Of a DNA stretch of 7,489 bases, positions 3,567 through 7,489 are shown in pieces (position 1 is the stretch's first letter; the number at the start of each line of letters is the position of its first letter). The notes beneath the pieces are model-generated. The model searched no databases. It was not told the origin of the DNA and saw only the letters and a list, made by a program, of their open reading frames with translations. A program made the position numbers and the translations under genes. The DNA is from Angelakisella sp. (GTDB taxonomy: Bacteria > Bacillota > Clostridia > Oscillospirales > Ruminococcaceae), in NCBI GenBank assembly GCA_022794295.1, contig JAAWEO010000098.1, positions 1 through 7,489 of the forward strand, read 5' to 3'.

Positions 3567-6551
3567 CTACAAAAAGGCTGCATGGCTTCCGCCTGGGCCG
3601 GCCGCCACCGAAAGCACCTTGCGGATCTGCTCCCGAAGGCCCTCCGCGTGGCTGATGATCCCCACCAGCCGCCCGCTGCTCCCCAGGGAGAGAAGGGTAT
3701 CCACCGCGCTTTGGCGGGAGCTTCTGTCCAGGGTGGTAAAGCCCTCGTCCACAAACAGCGTTTCAATGCGGATGGAGCCGGAGTAGTGCTGCACCACGTC
3801 CGCCAGCCCCAGGGCCAGTGCCAGGGAGGCCTTAAAGCTTTCCCCGCCGGACAGGGTAGAGACGGGGCGCCGGAGGCCGGTGTCGTTGTCCAGCACCTCC
3901 AGGTCCAGACCGGAGGCGGCGCCGTGGCGGGCGGTGGTCCCCATGCGGCAGAGCTGGTACCGCCCCCCGGTCATCTCCCCCAGGTGGAAGTTGGACATCT
4001 TCACAATGTCCTCGAAGTAAGCGGAAAGGACATAGGTCTCAAAGGTCATGCGGCTGTTGTTGTCCCCCGCCGCCCGCCGGGCCAGCTCGGTGGTGATGGC
4101 GGCCCGCTCCGCCAGCTCCTCGGCGGCAAGGGTCTCCTGGCGGAGCTCCTCCCAGCTGGTGCGGCAGAGGGCCAGGGCCTGGGAAAGGGCGGAGTGCTGC
4201 CCCTGAAGCACCTCCTCCTCCTTCCGGAGGACTTCCTCCTCCCGGATCAGCCGGGGCAGGTCGGGGAGGGTCTTTCCCTCCAGCTCTATGGACAGCTCCT
4301 GGAGGGCGGCAGCCACCGAGGTCACCTCCCTGCGGCGGAGCTCCAGCTTTTTCTCCAGCTCCCCCCGCCGGGAAAGCTGCCCCAGGGCGGCAAGATAGCT
4401 CTCCCTGGCGGCGGGCCCCCTGCCAAAGCCGCTTTGGGACATGACCTCCTTTAGCTGCTCATAGGCGGTGGCCTTGCTTGCCTCCTCCTCCCGAAGGACC
4501 TTCTCCAGGGTTTGGAGGCGCCCTGTCAGGTTGGAGCGCCGGGCCGCGGCACCGGCAGCCCTTTTGTCTAAAAGGGCGTTCTGGTCCTCCAGGGCCTTTT
4601 TCCGCGCCTCCAGCTCCCTTTGGCGCCGGACAGGGTCCCCCTCCCGGAGCTGGGCCGGGCAGGCCGCCAGTTTGGCGGAAAGGTCCTCCAGCTGCCTTCG
4701 GGCGGTCTGACGGCTCCCCTGGCAATGGGCCAGCCGGGCGGTCAGGCTGCTTTTTTGCGCCTCCAGCTCCTGGGGCGAAAGCGCTGTGGGAAAGGGTTCA
4801 TCGGTCATTTGGCGCCACCGGTCCCGGGTCAGGCGAAGGGCTTGGTCCTCCTCTGCCAGCCCCAGGGTCAGCTCCCCCAGCCGCCGCTCCAGCAGCCCAT
4901 CCCCCTGGTAGAGACCCGCCAGGGACAGCTCCGGCCACCGGGGCAGCAGGGCTGTGACCATGACCTTGGCGGCTTCCTCCTCCTTGAGGCTGGCGGCCAT
5001 GGCCTGGTCCCTGGCCCTTTTCCTTTCCTCCAGCTCCTCCTTGGTGGGAACGGAACCCTCCCTTCGGGCGGGGGCAGGGTGCTCCCGGGAGCCGCACACC
5101 GGGCAGGGCTCCCCTTCCCGGAGCTCCGCCGCCAAAAGGCCAGCCTCCCCCCGCAGAAAGCTCCGGTAGCACTCCAGATACCGGTCCTCCAGGCGGCGGT
5201 ACTCCTTCCCCTGGTTCAGGGCGTGCAGTCCCTGGGCCTTCAGGGCCTGTCCCTGGCGGAGAAGGGCCTGGCCTTCCTCCCACGCCCCTGCCCGGGCACA
5301 GTAGTCCTCCAAAAGGGCAAGGCCCTCCTTCTCCCTTCGGAGGGCGGCCTCCTGCTTCCCCATCCCGGCCAGAAGCCTTTCCTGGCCCTTCTGTTCCTCT
5401 GCCAGGCGGAGGATCTCCCCCAGCTGCCGGAGCTCCTCCCCCACCCGGGTCAGCTCCTCCAGGCGCCGGGGCTTTTCCGCCAGCTCCTTTTCCAGGGCCG
5501 CTGCGGATGCTTCCTCCTCCTTCTGCTGGGCCAGAAGGGTCTCCTTCTCCCGGCAGTGGGTCTGGAGCGAGGCCCTCAGGCTGTGGAACCGGTCCTCCAG
5601 GGGCTTCAGCCTTGCGGCGGCCTCTATGGCCTTCAGCAGGGCTTCCTCCCCGGCGACCTCCGGGGCGCTTTTTTCCAGCTCCTTTTCCCGGGCCAGGAGG
5701 GTATCCCGGCGCTGGAACCGCTGGACCAGCAGCCTGGCCCCGGAAAGCTCCAGTCCCTCCCGGCGCTTTACCGCGGCCTTCAGGCGCTCCGCCAGCTCCT
5801 TCCCCTCCTTCTCCCGCCGGGCGATATCCTCCTCCACGATCCTCGCCAGGGCACCGGCGGGAAGGGCGGAGGGGTCAGGGCAGGCGGCCAGCCCGGCCAC
5901 TCCCTGGCGGATCAGGGCGCCGGTAAGCTGCTCCATCCGGCGGCCCCGCTCCCCCAGCTGCCGCTCCAGCTCCCGCTTTTCCTGCTGGAGCCGCTCGGTG
6001 AAGCTTTTGTAAAGGGTAGTGCCGAAGATCCGCCGGAAAAGCTCCACCTTGTCCCGGCTGGGGGCCTCCAGCAGCTGGCGGAACTCCCCCTGGGCCAGCA
6101 TGACGATCTTCCGGAACTGCTCGCAGTTGATCCCCAGCAGGGCCTGGATCTGTTCCGACACCCCGCCCAGGGAATTGATGACCCGCCCGTCGGGGAGGGT
6201 CAGCTCCGCCCGGTGAAGGAGGGGCTTCAGCCCCTCCCCCCGCTTTTTCGCCACCTCCTGCCAGGGCCTGCGGTAGATCAGGTAGTCCTTCCCCTCCAGG
6301 CGAAAACGAAGGCGGACAAAGCATTCCCGCTGGGGATCGGCACTGTGGCACCGGAAATTTTCGCTTTGGCGGGCGCTGCCGCTGGCCTTGCCGTACAGGG
6401 CGAAGGTGATGGCGTCAAACAGGGTGGTCTTGCCTGCCCCGGTGGGGCCGCTGATCAAAAAGACTCCCTCCTCCCCGGCGGCGGAAAAATCCAGGGTCTC
6501 CTCCTCCCGGTAGGGGCCAAAGGCGCTTAGGGTCAGGGTGACCGGCTTCAT
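3567..6551 (-). CDS. sbcC: SbcC, ATPase subunit of the SbcCD (Rad50-Mre11 type) DNA nuclease
   Basis: SMC-like ATPase that, with SbcD, binds DNA ends and hairpins and drives their ATP-dependent cleavage in double-strand-break repair and palindrome removal. 994 residues, slightly shorter than many SbcC proteins. The N-terminal lobe starts MKPVTLTLSAFGPYREEETL and carries the Walker A motif GPTGAGKT (35-42). The Q-loop region follows, with MLAQGEFRQLLEAPSRDK at about 152-169. Two long Arg/Glu/Leu-rich coiled-coil arms (about 180-475 and 495-850) flank the zinc hook CPVC (C483, C486) in GEPCPVCGSREHP, which links two SbcC molecules through a shared zinc ion. The C-terminal lobe has the ABC signature LSGGES (900-905), Walker B LFVDEGF with D935 and E936, and the H-loop histidine H968. 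All catalytic motifs are intact. The ATG overlaps the sbcD stop codon by one base, and AGGAGG (6564-6559) lies 7 bases upstream. It ends before the shared terminator at 3498-3552. Confidence 0.97.
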   Translation of the reverse strand: MKPVTLTLSAFGPYREEETLDFSAAGEEGVFLISGPTGAGKTTLFDAITFALYGKASGSARQSENFRCHSADPQRECFVRLRFRLEGKDYLIYRRPWQEVAKKRGEGLKPLLHRAELTLPDGRVINSLGGVSEQIQALLGINCEQFRKIVMLAQGEFRQLLEAPSRDKVELFRRIFGTTLYKSFTERLQQEKRELERQLGERGRRMEQLTGALIRQGVAGLAACPDPSALPAGALARIVEEDIARREKEGKELAERLKAAVKRREGLELSGARLLVQRFQRRDTLLAREKELEKSAPEVAGEEALLKAIEAAARLKPLEDRFHSLRASLQTHCREKETLLAQQKEEEASAAALEKELAEKPRRLEELTRVGEELRQLGEILRLAEEQKGQERLLAGMGKQEAALRREKEGLALLEDYCARAGAWEEGQALLRQGQALKAQGLHALNQGKEYRRLEDRYLECYRSFLRGEAGLLAAELREGEPCPVCGSREHPAPARREGSVPTKEELEERKRARDQAMAASLKEEEAAKVMVTALLPRWPELSLAGLYQGDGLLERRLGELTLGLAEEDQALRLTRDRWRQMTDEPFPTALSPQELEAQKSSLTARLAHCQGSRQTARRQLEDLSAKLAACPAQLREGDPVRRQRELEARKKALEDQNALLDKRAAGAAARRSNLTGRLQTLEKVLREEEASKATAYEQLKEVMSQSGFGRGPAARESYLAALGQLSRRGELEKKLELRRREVTSVAAALQELSIELEGKTLPDLPRLIREEEVLRKEEEVLQGQHSALSQALALCRTSWEELRQETLAAEELAERAAITTELARRAAGDNNSRMTFETYVLSAYFEDIVKMSNFHLGEMTGGRYQLCRMGTTARHGAASGLDLEVLDNDTGLRRPVSTLSGGESFKASLALALGLADVVQHYSGSIRIETLFVDEGFTTLDRSSRQSAVDTLLSLGSSGRLVGIISHAEGLREQIRKVLSVAAGPGGSHAAFL

Positions 6552-7489
6552 CAGGCTTCCTCCTCCCGTTCCTCCTCCTCCGCCTGGCGGCTGAGGGTCT
6601 CCAATACCGCTTTCCCGGCGGGGGAAAGCTCCTGTCCTGTCACCTGGCGGTAAAAGCCCAGGAAGTGCTCCCCCAGGGGCAGCCGCGCCAGCTCCCCGCG
6701 GCCCTCCAGCTCCAGGGCCTGGATGGCGGGGTTCTGGTACCGGATCTGGAGGTAGTTGGGGTAGACGTTGCGCAGCTGCCGGGCCGCCCCCACCACCGTC
6801 CCCTGGGTGCGGACAGTGATCTGGACATAGTCCCCAGAGGCAAACTCCCCGGCGGTGGGGCCCAAAAGCTCCTCCATGGTCCCCTGGACAGTGCGCAGGT
6901 CCCGCAGGGGCGGAACCGAGACCTCTGTCACCGCGGCCTCCCCTTCCCTGTCCAGCTCCACCGAGAGGACCGACTTTTGGTGTCCGGCCTCTGAAACAGA
7001 GTACTTTAAGGGGCTGCCGCAGTACCGCATCTTGGGGCTCCCGGCAGCCTGCCCCCGGTGAAGGTGCCCCAGGGCGCAGTAATGGAAGGGGTCAAAGAGG
7101 GCGGCGTCCACCAGGTCGCTCCCCCCCACGCTTACCTCGGAATCGCTGGTGAGAAGGCCGGTGTTCTCCCGGTCCGCCCCCCGGGAGAAGAACCCGTGGG
7201 CCAAAAGGACCCTGCGGGAGCAGGCCTCCACCTCCCCCTGGTTTTCCCGGAGAATGGCGGCATAGGCATCCTGGAAGGTGCGGATCTCCCCGTCGGGGAA
7301 AAGGGTCTTCCCGTCCCCCGGGGTCAGGTAGGGAAGGAGAAAGAAATCCACCGCCCCCCACCGGTCTGTCAGGGTCACATGGCAGAGCTTCCGCTGGGGG
7401 ATGGCCGCCATATAAAGCCCCGCCGCCCGGTACAGGGAGGATGCAAAGCTGAGGCGCTGGGGGCTGTCGTGGTTGCCGGCGATGCAGAG
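6551..7489 (-). CDS. sbcD: SbcD, nuclease subunit of SbcCD, C-terminal part (N-terminus outside window)
   Basis: Mre11-type metallophosphoesterase that carries the two-metal nuclease site of SbcCD. The frame is open to the right edge, giving 312 visible residues; about 70-80 N-terminal residues, with the DxH and GDxxD motifs, lie outside. The visible part opens with the phosphoesterase motif GNHDS (5-9) in LCIAGNHDSPQRLSFASSLY. It continues with LLPYL (51-55), the metal-site histidine in LLAHGFF (H98), and ALGHLHRGQ (139-147), then RYCGSPLKYS, all hallmarks of SbcD/Mre11. The last 130 or so residues form the capping and C-terminal region and end in a Glu-rich tail (EEEEREEEA). An internal ATG at 7411 could be mistaken for the start, but the 26 upstream codons contain the conserved GNHD motif, so the gene plainly continues. 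The stop codon shares one base with the sbcC start (TGATG), which implies translational coupling and balanced synthesis of the partners. Confidence 0.97.
   Translation of the reverse strand, partial: LCIAGNHDSPQRLSFASSLYRAAGLYMAAIPQRKLCHVTLTDRWGAVDFFLLPYLTPGDGKTLFPDGEIRTFQDAYAAILRENQGEVEACSRRVLLAHGFFSRGADRENTGLLTSDSEVSVGGSDLVDAALFDPFHYCALGHLHRGQAAGSPKMRYCGSPLKYSVSEAGHQKSVLSVELDREGEAAVTEVSVPPLRDLRTVQGTMEELLGPTAGEFASGDYVQITVRTQGTVVGAARQLRNVYPNYLQIRYQNPAIQALELEGRGELARLPLGEHFLGFYRQVTGQELSPAGKAVLETLSRQAEEEEREEEA
6559..6564 (-). promoter_or_regulatory. Ribosome binding site of sbcC inside the end of sbcD
   Basis: AGGAGG on the minus strand, 7 bases before the sbcC ATG and inside the codons for the Glu-rich sbcD tail. 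With the TGATG overlap it lets ribosomes finishing sbcD reinitiate on sbcC. Confidence 0.85.

Noticed and set aside
2846..3766. A 306-codon minus-strand frame across the binding-protein gene and terminator
   Set aside because: It crosses a bidirectional terminator and the sbcC 3' end, shows no family signature, and mirrors a well-supported gene.
3582..4454. A 290-codon plus-strand frame antisense to the sbcC C-terminal lobe
   Set aside because: The sense strand carries the ABC signature, Walker B and H-loop here; the antisense frame is a compositional shadow.
4620..6530. A 636-codon open frame antisense to sbcC
   Set aside because: It is Gly/Pro/Leu/Gln-rich low-complexity translation of the opposite strand of a GC-rich coiled-coil gene. 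It has no recognisable domain, and sbcC with all its motifs occupies the region.

Overview
This looks like chromosomal DNA of a GC-rich anaerobic Firmicute. A gut Oscillospiraceae-type Clostridium is my best guess (inference). The grounds are a bacterial V-type ATPase operon, strong AGGAGG-type ribosome binding sites, a Clostridia-style sbcD-sbcC pair and a galactose-binding-protein-like secreted protein. Third codon positions are mostly G or C throughout, except for an AT-rich control region near 1847-1935. There is no sign of phage, insertion sequences, CRISPR or RNA genes.

Layout. (1) 1-1623, plus strand: the 3' end of a V-type ATP synthase operon. It holds subunit B (5' end outside the window), then subunit D, then a strong hairpin terminator. 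B and D build the stator ring and the central shaft of the same rotary enzyme. (2) 1624-2220: a small divergent regulatory module. A 93-residue XRE-family repressor runs rightwards and a 48-codon, very hydrophobic ORF runs leftwards. Between them lies a large inverted repeat (two 22-bp arms, 19 of 22 positions matching) that covers the likely -10 elements of both promoters. (3) 2282-3552, plus strand: a single gene for a membrane-anchored or secreted periplasmic-binding-protein-like protein of the MglB type. It has its own promoter and no transporter partners in the window. It ends at a bidirectional terminator. (4) 3567-7489, minus strand: sbcC and sbcD. These encode the SbcCD (Mre11-Rad50 type) nuclease, which processes DNA hairpins and double-strand ends. 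The two genes share one base (TGATG), and sbcD runs off the right edge.

Most of the window is ordinary housekeeping content. The least explained part is the XRE regulator with its divergent hydrophobic mini-ORF and shared dyad operator at 1676-2220. It is the best candidate for something undescribed, but coding by the mini-ORF and its function are inferences.
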